Positions 1-5,813 of a DNA stretch of 5,823 nt are shown in pieces. A program made the translations under genes and the position numbers. Every line of letters begins with the position of its first letter. Position 1 is the first letter of the stretch. The stretch is from Bacillota bacterium (GTDB taxonomy: Bacteria > Bacillota > Sulfobacillia > Symbiobacteriales > Symbiobacteriaceae), in the NCBI GenBank assembly GCA_028287415.1, contig JAQBPS010000064.1, positions 1 to 5,823 of the forward strand, written 5' to 3'. The notes under the pieces were generated by a model, which searched no databases, was not told the origin of the DNA, and saw nothing but the letters and a program-made list of their open reading frames with translations.

Positions 1-318
1 GTCCATGGCGGAGCCCCACTGCTCGTACGTCATCTCCAGGAGCGAGCTCTTCGGCTCCACCCGGGCTTGGTTCACCCGGATGTCCAGGCGCCCGTGCCCC
101 GCCACCACATGGTCGATCATCGCCTGCACCTGCGAGCGAACCGACACGTCAGCCGCATAGCCTTCCGTGCCAACCCCCGCCCGGACGGTCTCGTCCAGCG
201 CGGCTTCAACAATATCATTCACGATCACCGTGGCGCCCGCTTCCTGAAGCCGGACGGCAATCGCCCGGCCAATGCCCCGGGCGGCCCCGGTCACCAGCGC
301 GACTTTTCCTTGCAGCAT
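1..318 (-). CDS. Short-chain dehydrogenase/reductase (SDR), N-terminal part, cut by window edge
   Basis: The first 106 residues of a classical SDR oxidoreductase, cytoplasmic and probably NAD(H)-dependent; the substrate cannot be told. The start MLQGKVALVTGAARGIGRAI carries the dinucleotide-binding TGxxxGIG motif at residues 10-17. Asp35 lies at the end of the second beta strand (VIVNDI), a position that usually favours NAD over NADP. The A-D57-V pair that contacts adenine is also present. The usual NNAG motif after LDI.VN reads N83-Q-A-R86, losing the second Asn and the Gly, which is unusual. The catalytic Ser-Tyr-Lys residues lie beyond the window. The ATG follows the tatA stop by 14 bases, with a G-rich GGGGGGA 5 bases upstream as a plausible ribosome-binding site, so it probably belongs to the same operon. 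The fold assignment is secure; activity and substrate are open. Confidence 0.9.
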   Translation of the reverse strand, partial: MLQGKVALVTGAARGIGRAIAVRLQEAGATVIVNDIVEAALDETVRAGVGTEGYAADVSVRSQVQAMIDHVVAGHGRLDIRVNQARVEPKSSLLEMTYEQWGSAMD

Positions 319-332
319 GCCGGTCCCCCCGT

Positions 333-521
333 CTAACCCTGCTTCTTAACGTCGTCAGTCTTGGGCTCGTCGTCCTCGGTAACGCTCTTGATCGACTTCT
401 TGAACTCACGGATGCCCTCTCCCACCGACTTGCCGAGCTGCGGCAGCTTGGATGGTCCGAAAATCAGGAGCGCCGCCACCACGATCAACGCGATCTCACC
501 AAAGCCGAGTCGTTCGAACAT
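333..521 (-). CDS. tatA: Sec-independent protein translocase subunit TatA
   Basis: A 62-residue TatA/TatE-family protein. TatA oligomerises in the cytoplasmic membrane to form the pore that moves folded, often cofactor-bearing proteins with twin-arginine signals. The sequence shows a short N-terminal stretch, one membrane helix (about residues 8-20, EIALIVVAALLIF), the hinge FGPSKLPQLG and an amphipathic helix (GKSVGEGIREFKKSIK). A charged tail (EDDEPKTDDVKKQG) follows, all in the family's usual order and size. The AGGAGG ribosome-binding site (531-536) ends 9 bases before the ATG and overlaps the stop codon of mobB, suggesting translational coupling. TatC is not in the window. FGPSKLP and the single short helix fit TatA better than TatB. 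Confidence 0.95.
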   Translation of the reverse strand: MFERLGFGEIALIVVAALLIFGPSKLPQLGKSVGEGIREFKKSIKSVTEDDEPKTDDVKKQG

Positions 522-534
522 CGTCCCACGCCTC

Positions 535-1029
535 CTATAGTAGTAACTGTTCCTCTACAAAGTCCGCAATCATTACAATATCGTTCCAGTTAAACACAGG
601 CACTTTCGTATCGACCGGCAGGTCACCGGCCACAGCCAGCAGGCGCGGATCGTCGCCGCACACCAACCGTCCCTCATTCCGGACGCTGCTGAAGACCTCG
701 ATCTTCGGCAGCGGGGACCGCTTGAAGCCCTCGGCGATCACCAGGTCGACGGGACCAAGCAGCTCTATGGCACTGTCAACGGAGAACTCCTCGTCCGGGG
801 TGTCCCGAATCACAGCGACCTGCCCGGGCCCGATAATCGCAACGGACCGGGCGCCGGCCTGCTTATGCCGCCAGGTGTCCTTGCCCTCATGATCCATGGC
901 GAAACCGTGCACATCATGCTTCAAGGTACCGATCACATGGCCGCGCCTGCTCAGCTCGGCCACCAGCTTCGCAACCAGCGTGGTTTTTCCGCACTGTCCA
1001 CAACCCGCAATTGCGACAATTGGCTTCAT
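535..1029 (-). CDS. mobB: Molybdopterin-guanine dinucleotide biosynthesis protein MobB
   Basis: A 164-residue P-loop GTPase of the MobB family, which assists MobA in attaching GMP to molybdopterin to make the guanine dinucleotide cofactor of DMSO-reductase-family enzymes. The Walker A motif is G9-CGQC-GKT16 near the N terminus. The family signatures GTLKHDVHGF, GKDTWRHKQAGA and DLVIAEGFKRSPLPKIEV follow in order. I chose the ATG at 1029 rather than one at 1059 because a GGGAGG lies 6 bases upstream and the protein then begins MKPIVAIAGCG, as is typical of the family. The stop codon lies inside the ribosome-binding site of tatA. The large molybdoenzyme upstream on the same strand is a natural client. 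Two Cys residues in the P-loop are unusual, since the loop is commonly rich in Ser and Gly. MobA is absent from the window. Confidence 0.93.
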   Translation of the reverse strand: MKPIVAIAGCGQCGKTTLVAKLVAELSRRGHVIGTLKHDVHGFAMDHEGKDTWRHKQAGARSVAIIGPGQVAVIRDTPDEEFSVDSAIELLGPVDLVIAEGFKRSPLPKIEVFSSVRNEGRLVCGDDPRLLAVAGDLPVDTKVPVFNWNDIVMIADFVEEQLLL

Positions 1030-1058
1030 TGATGACCTCCCTGCCAGGTGCTTCCCCA

Positions 1059-1064
1059 ATCATA
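1059..1064 (-). promoter_or_regulatory. Possible -10 element upstream of mobB
   Basis: On the minus strand TATGAT (5 of 6 matches to TATAAT) lies 29 bases upstream of the mobB ATG, inside DNA that no longer codes for an intact gene. No convincing -35 hexamer sits 16 to 18 bases before it (TTCCCC at spacing 17), so this is a weak candidate for an internal promoter of mobB-tatA-SDR. Confidence 0.2.
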
Positions 1065-1145
1065 CGCCATTCGCGAAGCAAGGGGAATAAGCAGTGCGAC
1101 CTCGGGATAACGTTCCCACCCTGGGAGCGGGCAGGCGGAAAAGCG

Positions 1146-1429
1146 CCAGGTGTAGACCGGCAGGGCACGAATGAGCCGGAAGCCCGAGCGGCCGAGAAAG
1201 TCGCCGAGAATGCGAAGTGGCAACGCAACCGGTCTGATCAGCTCCAGTCCAATGTCGCCCTGCCGGAACTTGGCGTTAACCTCCCACGTGGGGAGGAAGT
1301 GCAGTTCGGCCAGATACCGGCGTCGACGGCGAAAAAGATCAGGCTTGAAAGAATGCCAACCCAGCCTTCCACCTTGTAAGCGGCCTGCTGGCGGAAACCC
1401 TGGACGAGAAAGGCGTAAAAGGCGCGCAT
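1146..1429 (-). pseudogene. Remnant of an ABC-2-type transporter permease (DUF990-like)
   Basis: A broken gene directly behind the molybdoenzyme: its ATG (1429) is 18 bases after that stop and has GGGGGAG 4 bases upstream. From 1429 to about 1310 one frame gives MRAFYAFLVQGFRQQAAYKV followed by EGWVGILSSLIFFAVDAGIW, a typical N terminus and first membrane helix of ABC-2 permeases of the DUF990 type. That frame then degenerates and stops at 1238. Homology resumes in another frame from about 1289 to 1146, including VNAKFRQGDIGLELIRPV and the stretch ending RALPVYTW, which resembles the conserved (R)SGD-LLRP region. Intact relatives have several dozen residues between the two parts, so an internal deletion plus frame change is inferred. 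The remaining C-terminal helices are gone. The stretch 1030-1145 holds nothing else I recognise. The second frame runs on by chance to a TGA overlapping the mobB ATG. No ATPase partner is in the window. The family call rests on recollected motifs, not alignment. Confidence 0.65.
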
Positions 1430-1447
1430 CGCACTCCCCCTGCTCCG

Positions 1448-3427
1448 TTACAGCTTCCGGGCCTCCACCCATGTCGACTGGTAGGTCGCGCCGCCGCCCA
1501 TGTCGCTGAGCCTGCCTGAGGTGAGCACATTGACCGGGCCGCCGCTGAGGTAACGGGACCGCTCCCGATACCCCTCAACCACCGCGACACCCGGCTGGAC
1601 AGCCTCGGTCACCTTGGCATACAACCCGACGAAACCCCGGTCGTTGAAGAGCTCAACCGGATCCCCATCTGCGATGTCGCGGGCGCCGGCATCCTGCGGG
1701 TGCAGCAGGCAGGTCGGGGCCCCCTCCCGCTGCTGCAAGAAGCCGACGCCGGCAAAGTGGCTGTGATGCTGGTAGTAGCCCGGGGCCGTCAGCAGCCGGA
1801 GGCTGAACGCCGCCCCCTCGCTTGCCGCGACCGGGTCGGGCTGCCATTCAGGCAGGCCGGGCAGTCCGGCAGCCACCATTGCCTGCGAGTAGAACTGGGT
1901 CGGCACCGGCCCGGTGTGGCCGGGCACACGGAAGGGCCCACCCGCCATCACCTCGGCCGCCGTGCGCTCGGGCATTGGCGCGAGCATGGCCGTCACATGC
2001 TCCTCGGTGCTCCGTTCAAAGACTGGATCCGTGATGCCCATGCGGCGGGCCAGTTCCGCCACCACCCAGCGGTTCGGCCGGCTCTCCCCCAGCGCCGCCA
2101 CGACCTGCGGCCCGAATTGAAAGTAAAGGTGGCCGTACGACCGGTACAGATCCTCCGCCTCCACCGGCGTGCACGCCGGGAGCAGAATGTCCGCATAGCG
2201 GGCAGTGTCGCTCATGTGCAGCTCGTGCACAACCGTGAACAGGTCCACCCGGGAGAGACCGGCGACCACCGCTGTCTGGTCGGGACAGGAGCTGGCGGGG
2301 TTGTTCGCCATCACGAAGAAGGCCTTGAGTGACGGGTCCTGGAGCTCCTGGCCGAGGCGCGAATGGTTGACCGTGCGCACCCCGGGCCTGGTGTGCAGGT
2401 CAGGCCGCTTCACCGCAGCCAGATCGAGCGCAAACGCCGCCGATGTTTCACTGAGGCAGCCGCCGCCCGGCTTCCCCCAGGCCCCGACCACGGCGGGCAG
2501 GCAGGCCACCGCCCGCACGCCCATGCCCCCATGCGTGTGGCGGGACATGCCCAGACCAAGCCTGATGAACGGCGCCCGGGCCCGGCCGTACAGGCTGGCC
2601 AGGCGTTCCACATCTGCGACGGGCAGCCCGGTGATCTCCGCCACCGCCTCCGGCGTGTACTGCGGCAAAGTCGTAGCCTTGAGCTGGTCAAAGCCTACCG
2701 TGTGCTCACGAAGGTAGGCCTCATCCGTCAGCCCGTCCCGCACCAGGATGTGCATGATGCCAAGGGCCAGGGCCGCGTCAGTACCGATCTTGATGGGGAT
2801 ATGCCAGTCAGCTCGCTCAGCGGTCCGGTTCCGGTACGGGTCGATGACGATGAACTGCGCGCCCCGCGCCCGGGCCTGCTCAATAAACGGATACATGTGT
2901 ACGTTCGTCGTGATGATGTTCGCACCCCAGGCGATCACCAGGTCACTATTGATGACGCTCTCGGGATCCGTCCCCGGCACATCGCCGATCGTGTATGCCA
3001 ACGCCTGCCCGCTCGTACTGTCGCAGACGGTGCCGAGCTCGACCTTGCGGGTGCCGAGCGCGTTGAAGAGCGCCGTGGGCAGGAGCCGGTTGATCAGGCC
3101 CATGGTGCCGCTATAGGCATAGCCCAGGATCGCGTCCGGCCCGACCGCCCGCCAGCGCTCGGCGATTGCCGTCAGCGCCTCCGCCCAGGAGATCCGCTCA
3201 AAGCGCCCCTCTCCCTTGGGCCCCGTGCGCCGCATGGGGTATAGCACCCGGTCCGGCGAGTAGACCCGTTCCGGGTAGCGGTTCACCTTCGCGCACAAGA
3301 AGCCGCCGGTAAACGCGTGCTCCGGGTCTCCCTGGACCCGCACCAGCCGGCCGTCTTCAACGTGCGCCAGCATGGAACACATGTCGGGACAGTCGTGCGG
3401 ACAAACCGTGCGAACGGGCTGTGCCAT
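1448..3427 (-). CDS. Molybdopterin oxidoreductase, [4Fe-4S] and bis-MGD type (YyaE/BisC-like)
   Basis: A 659-residue member of the DMSO-reductase superfamily, expected to bind one [4Fe-4S] cluster and a molybdenum (or tungsten) bis-pyranopterin cofactor; the substrate is unknown. The cluster motif is C9-x3-C13-x3-C17-x27-C45, followed by Lys47 in the usual electron-transfer position. C135 in GTVCDSTSG sits where Cys, SeCys or Ser ligates the metal in relatives, so it is the likely metal ligand. The C-terminal dinucleotide-binding domain spans about 541-659 and ends with VNVLTSGRLSDMGGGATYQS. There is no twin-arginine or Sec signal, so the enzyme is probably cytoplasmic. I chose the ATG at 3427 because the protein then begins MAQPVRTVCPHDC and AGGAGG lies 8 bases upstream. 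An in-frame GTG at 3460 also has GGAGGT 9 bases upstream. Length and layout resemble Bacillus subtilis YyaE. mobB downstream fits cofactor supply. No electron-transfer subunit is adjacent. Confidence 0.92.
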   Translation of the reverse strand: MAQPVRTVCPHDCPDMCSMLAHVEDGRLVRVQGDPEHAFTGGFLCAKVNRYPERVYSPDRVLYPMRRTGPKGEGRFERISWAEALTAIAERWRAVGPDAILGYAYSGTMGLINRLLPTALFNALGTRKVELGTVCDSTSGQALAYTIGDVPGTDPESVINSDLVIAWGANIITTNVHMYPFIEQARARGAQFIVIDPYRNRTAERADWHIPIKIGTDAALALGIMHILVRDGLTDEAYLREHTVGFDQLKATTLPQYTPEAVAEITGLPVADVERLASLYGRARAPFIRLGLGMSRHTHGGMGVRAVACLPAVVGAWGKPGGGCLSETSAAFALDLAAVKRPDLHTRPGVRTVNHSRLGQELQDPSLKAFFVMANNPASSCPDQTAVVAGLSRVDLFTVVHELHMSDTARYADILLPACTPVEAEDLYRSYGHLYFQFGPQVVAALGESRPNRWVVAELARRMGITDPVFERSTEEHVTAMLAPMPERTAAEVMAGGPFRVPGHTGPVPTQFYSQAMVAAGLPGLPEWQPDPVAASEGAAFSLRLLTAPGYYQHHSHFAGVGFLQQREGAPTCLLHPQDAGARDIADGDPVELFNDRGFVGLYAKVTEAVQPGVAVVEGYRERSRYLSGGPVNVLTSGRLSDMGGGATYQSTWVEARKL

Positions 3428-3467
3428 GGTGCGCTCCTCCTCTTCAAACCCCCGGTACACCGCCCGC

Positions 3468-3504
3468 TGACCTCCGGCATAGGGTAGCAGCATACCGGAG
3501 GTCA
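3468..3504. repeat. Inverted repeat between divergent genes, each arm holding a ribosome-binding sequence
   Basis: TGACCTCCGGCAT (3468-3480) and ATACCGGAGGTCA (3492-3504) are inverted copies matching at 12 of 13 positions, separated by 11 bases. Each arm reads CCGGAGGTCA outward. On the plus strand its GGAGGT is 9 bases before the TTG start at 3512. On the minus strand its GGAGGT is 9 bases before an in-frame GTG at 3460 of the molybdoenzyme. The element could be an operator for a dimeric regulator serving both genes, or an RNA hairpin that hides the ribosome-binding site. Some similarity between arms is expected from two ribosome-binding sites, but the match extends well past GGAGG. Confidence 0.7.
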
Positions 3505-3511
3505 GGGGTGT

Positions 3512-4303
3512 TTGACTGTGTTGATTTCGAAGCTATGCAACGAGGCCGACTTCCGGACAGAGTGGCATGCCGACTGGTGCAATCAGCTGAAGGAACCGTT
3601 GCTGCCCCACCGCAAGTACTGGGAGTACTCCTTTATCGCCCAGGCACTATGCGAACACGGTGCGCTCGCGCCCGTCAAGAAGGGGCTGGGGTTTGCCATC
3701 GGAAAGGAACCGCTTCCGGCGCTCTTCGCGGCTCACGGGTGTGAGGTGACCGCCTCCGACCTGGAGTCCGGCGTGGCGAACCGAATGGGCTGGGACACGA
3801 CAATCCAGAACGCCCATGACCTGCGGGAGCTAAACGCAAAGGGCATCTGTGACCCTGAGCAGTTCGCCAGACTTGTCAGCTATGCCTTCGTGGACATGAA
3901 CCAGATTCCGGCGAGCCTGGAGAACCAGTTCGATTTCACGTGGTCCACCTGCTCATTTGAGCACTGCGGCTCCATTCTGCAGGGGCAGCTGTTCATCTTC
4001 AATCAGATGAAGTGCCTGCGTCCGGGCGGCATCGCCGTCCATACCACCGAGTTCAATCTGTCGTCGGATCACAAGACCCTGAATAATGCACCCACCGTGC
4101 TGTACCGCAAACAGGACATCGATTGGATGGCACACGAGCTACGGCGGCGCGGGTATCAGATCGACATCGATTACGCGGTCGGCAACGGCCCGCTCGAATC
4201 CTCGGTCGATCTGCCGCCCTATGGCCGCCCCCAGGGGCATATCCGTCTCCAGATCGGTCCGTTTGTCGCAACGTCCATCGGCTTAATTATCAAACGCCCC
4301 TGA
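3512..4303 (+). CDS. Class I SAM-dependent methyltransferase-like protein
   Basis: A 263-residue soluble protein that looks like a Rossmann-fold methyltransferase; target unknown. The motif I region is G58-LGFAIGKEPLPALF, a variant of the glycine-rich SAM-binding loop. It is followed by GCEVTASD83L, with Asp83 ending the second strand. FDFTWSTCSFEHCGS (about 140-154) corresponds to the strand-4/motif II area, and the LRPGG turn ahead of AVHTTEF to motif III. The N-terminal part has a conserved-looking RKYWEYSFI stretch before the SAM loop. Such proteins are often met in polysaccharide or secondary-metabolite clusters, but no such cluster is visible here. The TTG start is supported by GGAGGT 9 bases upstream; no ATG lies near, and a GTG at 3518 is less well spaced. 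It is divergent from the molybdoenzyme and shares the inverted repeat with it. No clear terminator follows. Confidence 0.75.
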   Translation: MTVLISKLCNEADFRTEWHADWCNQLKEPLLPHRKYWEYSFIAQALCEHGALAPVKKGLGFAIGKEPLPALFAAHGCEVTASDLESGVANRMGWDTTIQNAHDLRELNAKGICDPEQFARLVSYAFVDMNQIPASLENQFDFTWSTCSFEHCGSILQGQLFIFNQMKCLRPGGIAVHTTEFNLSSDHKTLNNAPTVLYRKQDIDWMAHELRRRGYQIDIDYAVGNGPLESSVDLPPYGRPQGHIRLQIGPFVATSIGLIIKRP

Positions 4304-4360
4304 ACTTTAAACAACAGCCATTCAACACCCTCCAAAAACAGGAATCCGCGGCACTGCTGC

Positions 4361-4388
4361 CGAACACGTAGTGACATTCCTATACAAT
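4361..4388 (+). promoter_or_regulatory. Candidate promoter for the cheX-like gene
   Basis: TACAAT (4383-4388) matches the -10 consensus at 5 of 6 positions. CGAACA (4361-4366), 16 bases before it, matches the -35 only at ACA. Transcription would then begin near 4395, at the left arm of the leader hairpin. A rival reading is a sigma-H-like pair, ACAGGAATC (4338-4346) and GCCGAACAC (4359-4367) with a 12-base spacer, which would only make sense if the host is a spore-forming Firmicute type. Neither is strong. Confidence 0.3.
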
Positions 4389-4393
4389 CAAGC

Positions 4394-4416
4394 GGGAAAT
4401 GGAACGTCTATTTCCC
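4394..4416 (+). promoter_or_regulatory. Hairpin or operator in the cheX leader
   Basis: GGGAAAT (4394-4400) and ATTTCCC (4410-4416) form a perfect 7-base inverted repeat around a 9-base loop. It ends one base before the GGAGGT ribosome-binding site (4418-4423), which is 9 bases before the ATG. It could stabilise the 5' end of the message, modulate access to the ribosome-binding site, or be a protein-binding site overlapping the transcription start. Confidence 0.45.
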
Positions 4417-4432
4417 CGGAGGTTGGGTATAT

Positions 4433-4903
4433 ATGAAAGCGGTAATCCTGAACGCCTTCCTTGATGCTGCCGTGCGCAGCCTGGCGCAAGAGACCAGGGC
4501 GCCCGTGCAGCGGACGGGCCTGTTGCTCGACCCGACGGAACAGGTGACTGATGAACTGATTGTCTACGTTGCACTGGTTGGTGAGGCCCGGGGCATGGTG
4601 TTGGTGGGGATGCCCGCCGTGACAGCCCGCCAGGTCGCCACGCTGATGGTTGGAGAGCCGCAGCCCGAGCTGAACGAGATGGGGCTGAGCGCCCTGGCAG
4701 AGCTGGGCAATCTGATCGCCGGCGGCGCCTGCGTGGAGCTGGACAAGCTCGGCCTCTCGAGCGACATTACGCCGCCTACTGTCATGATCGGTCGCCGTTC
4801 CCGGATTACCACACTCGGGCTGCCCCGGTTCGTGATCCCGCTGACCTGTGTGGCCGGCTCCTTGAGTATCCACGTAGCGGTCGACGTGCCCCATACCTTT
4901 TAG
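4433..4903 (+). CDS. cheX: CheX-like chemotaxis phosphatase-fold protein
   Basis: A 156-residue CheX/CheC-family protein. CheX removes phosphate from CheY-P, resetting chemotactic or other response-regulator signals; it is cytoplasmic. The single catalytic-helix signature ALAELGNLIAGGACVEL carries the Glu90-x2-Asn93 pair that acts in CheX, CheC and FliY. The following LSSDITPPTVMIGR stretch and the preceding GMVLVGMPAVTARQVATLMVG match the CheX beta-alpha layout. One helix signature rather than two, and this length, favour CheX over CheC. The usual GNA after the helix reads GGA. The start has GGAGGT 9 bases upstream. It stands alone, between a methyltransferase gene and a convergent transporter, with its own leader and a strong terminator. 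No che or flagellar genes are in view, so it may serve another response regulator. Confidence 0.85.
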   Translation: MKAVILNAFLDAAVRSLAQETRAPVQRTGLLLDPTEQVTDELIVYVALVGEARGMVLVGMPAVTARQVATLMVGEPQPELNEMGLSALAELGNLIAGGACVELDKLGLSSDITPPTVMIGRRSRITTLGLPRFVIPLTCVAGSLSIHVAVDVPHTF

Positions 4904-4933
4904 AAAACCCTCCCCGCACCGGGGAGGGTTTTT
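4904..4933. terminator. Bidirectional rho-independent terminator
   Basis: AAAACCCTCCCCG (4904-4916) and CGGGGAGGGTTTT (4920-4932) pair perfectly over 13 bases around the loop CAC, followed by a T-run on the plus strand. Because the stem is flanked by A and T tracts on both sides it also works on the minus strand. It begins right after the cheX stop and ends two bases before the transporter stop, so it ends both convergent transcripts. Confidence 0.95.
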
Positions 4934-4934
4934 C

Positions 4935-5813
4935 TTATGCCTGTTCCACGCCCACCGGCGCAGCCCGTTCTTTCACCTGAGCGGCCACGGCCCCGGTCAC
5001 CACAAGCCCCAGACCGAAGGTCTGCAACATGTTCAGCCGCTCCGAGAGCAGGAGCACCGCCATCAGCGTGGTAAAGACCGGCTCCAGCGTGCTGATGATC
5101 GACGCCCGTGCCGGCCCCACCCTGGGCAGGCCGGCAAAGAAGGTGATCAGTGCGATCACGGTGGAGCACAGCGCCAGCCCCATGCCGGCGAGGTAGGGCT
5201 GGCCCCCCGTGGGGAATCGCTGCCCGGTCACCAGCGCCAGGGTGAGATAGACCGCCGCAGCACCGGCAGTCATGTGTGCGCTCGCCACGGTTGCCGAAAC
5301 ACCACGGGCCAGCCGGTCGCTCACCATAATGTAGGCCGTGTAGAGCACGGCGGCCGCCAGGATCAGCAGCGCACCCTGCCATGTAAAGCCGCCCAGGTCG
5401 GCGCCGAGCAGCAGCCATGTGCCCACCAGCGTGAGCATGAGGCCCATGGCCCCGGTTCGGCTCAGCCCGTCGCCACGGAATAGCCCGACCGCCACGACCA
5501 TGGCCGGGTACGTGTAGAACAGGCCGGTGGCGAGGCTGGCCCCGATGTGCTCCAGGGCTGTGAAGTAGAGCAGCGCCACCATTGCGATGCCGAGGCCGCC
5601 GAGGGCGATCAACTGGAGGCGCATCGCCCAGGCGAGCCCGCGGAGCTTCCCGGTCACCGCCAGGAAGGCCCACAGCGCAACCGCCGCGGTCGTGAACCGA
5701 ATGGCGCCTAGTGTGATGGCGTTTGCGCCGCCTGCATAAGCAAACTTGCCGAAGATGGGGTTCGTGGCGTAGCCGAGCGCCGAGAGCGCCACGAGGGCCG
5801 CACCGGCTGTCAT
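4935..5813 (-). CDS. EamA/DMT-family transporter (10 membrane helices)
   Basis: A 292-residue integral membrane protein of the drug/metabolite transporter superfamily, probably an exporter or exchanger of a small metabolite; the substrate cannot be told. Two EamA repeats are visible. The first begins GAALVALSALGYATNPIFGK and includes GLFYTYPAMVVAVGLF near residues 96-111. The second begins about GALLILAAAVLYTAYIMVSD and contains the hallmark IISTLEPVFTTLMAVLLLSE, then a last helix near GLGLVVTGAVAAQV. Length and ten-helix pattern are standard. The ATG at 5813 lies just before the first helix, as in relatives, but the ten bases visible upstream (TCCCTCCACA) hold no ribosome-binding site. The start may therefore be weak, leaderless or lie outside the window. 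It converges on cheX across a shared terminator. Confidence 0.92.
   Translation of the reverse strand: MTAGAALVALSALGYATNPIFGKFAYAGGANAITLGAIRFTTAAVALWAFLAVTGKLRGLAWAMRLQLIALGGLGIAMVALLYFTALEHIGASLATGLFYTYPAMVVAVGLFRGDGLSRTGAMGLMLTLVGTWLLLGADLGGFTWQGALLILAAAVLYTAYIMVSDRLARGVSATVASAHMTAGAAAVYLTLALVTGQRFPTGGQPYLAGMGLALCSTVIALITFFAGLPRVGPARASIISTLEPVFTTLMAVLLLSERLNMLQTFGLGLVVTGAVAAQVKERAAPVGVEQA

Noticed and set aside
67..336. An 89-codon plus-strand frame across the SDR gene
   Set aside because: It is antisense to the SDR with its Rossmann motifs, and shows no recognisable domain or good ribosome-binding site.
914..1228. A 104-codon minus-strand frame spanning the mobB start
   Set aside because: It has no recognisable motif, overlaps mobB in another frame and adds nothing to the permease remnant.
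2363..3244. A 293-codon plus-strand open frame inside the molybdoenzyme gene
   Set aside because: It lies wholly antisense to a well-supported gene, has a biased Arg/Pro/His-rich composition typical of G+C-rich shadow frames, and shows no family motif. The 1700-2332 plus-strand frame is rejected for the same reason.
3512..3539. TTGACT - 16 bases - TATGCA as a plus-strand promoter
   Set aside because: The -35 is good but the -10 matches only three positions, and the start would fall inside the methyltransferase coding region with no suitable start codon just downstream.
4349..4362. CGGCA-CTGC-TGCCG hairpin after the methyltransferase gene as a terminator
   Set aside because: The stem is only 5 base pairs and no T-run follows; it may be chance.
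4900..5673. A 257-codon minus-strand frame overlapping the transporter gene
   Set aside because: Its Gly/Arg/His-rich, low-complexity translation is a frame shadow; the overlapping frame encodes a clear EamA transporter.
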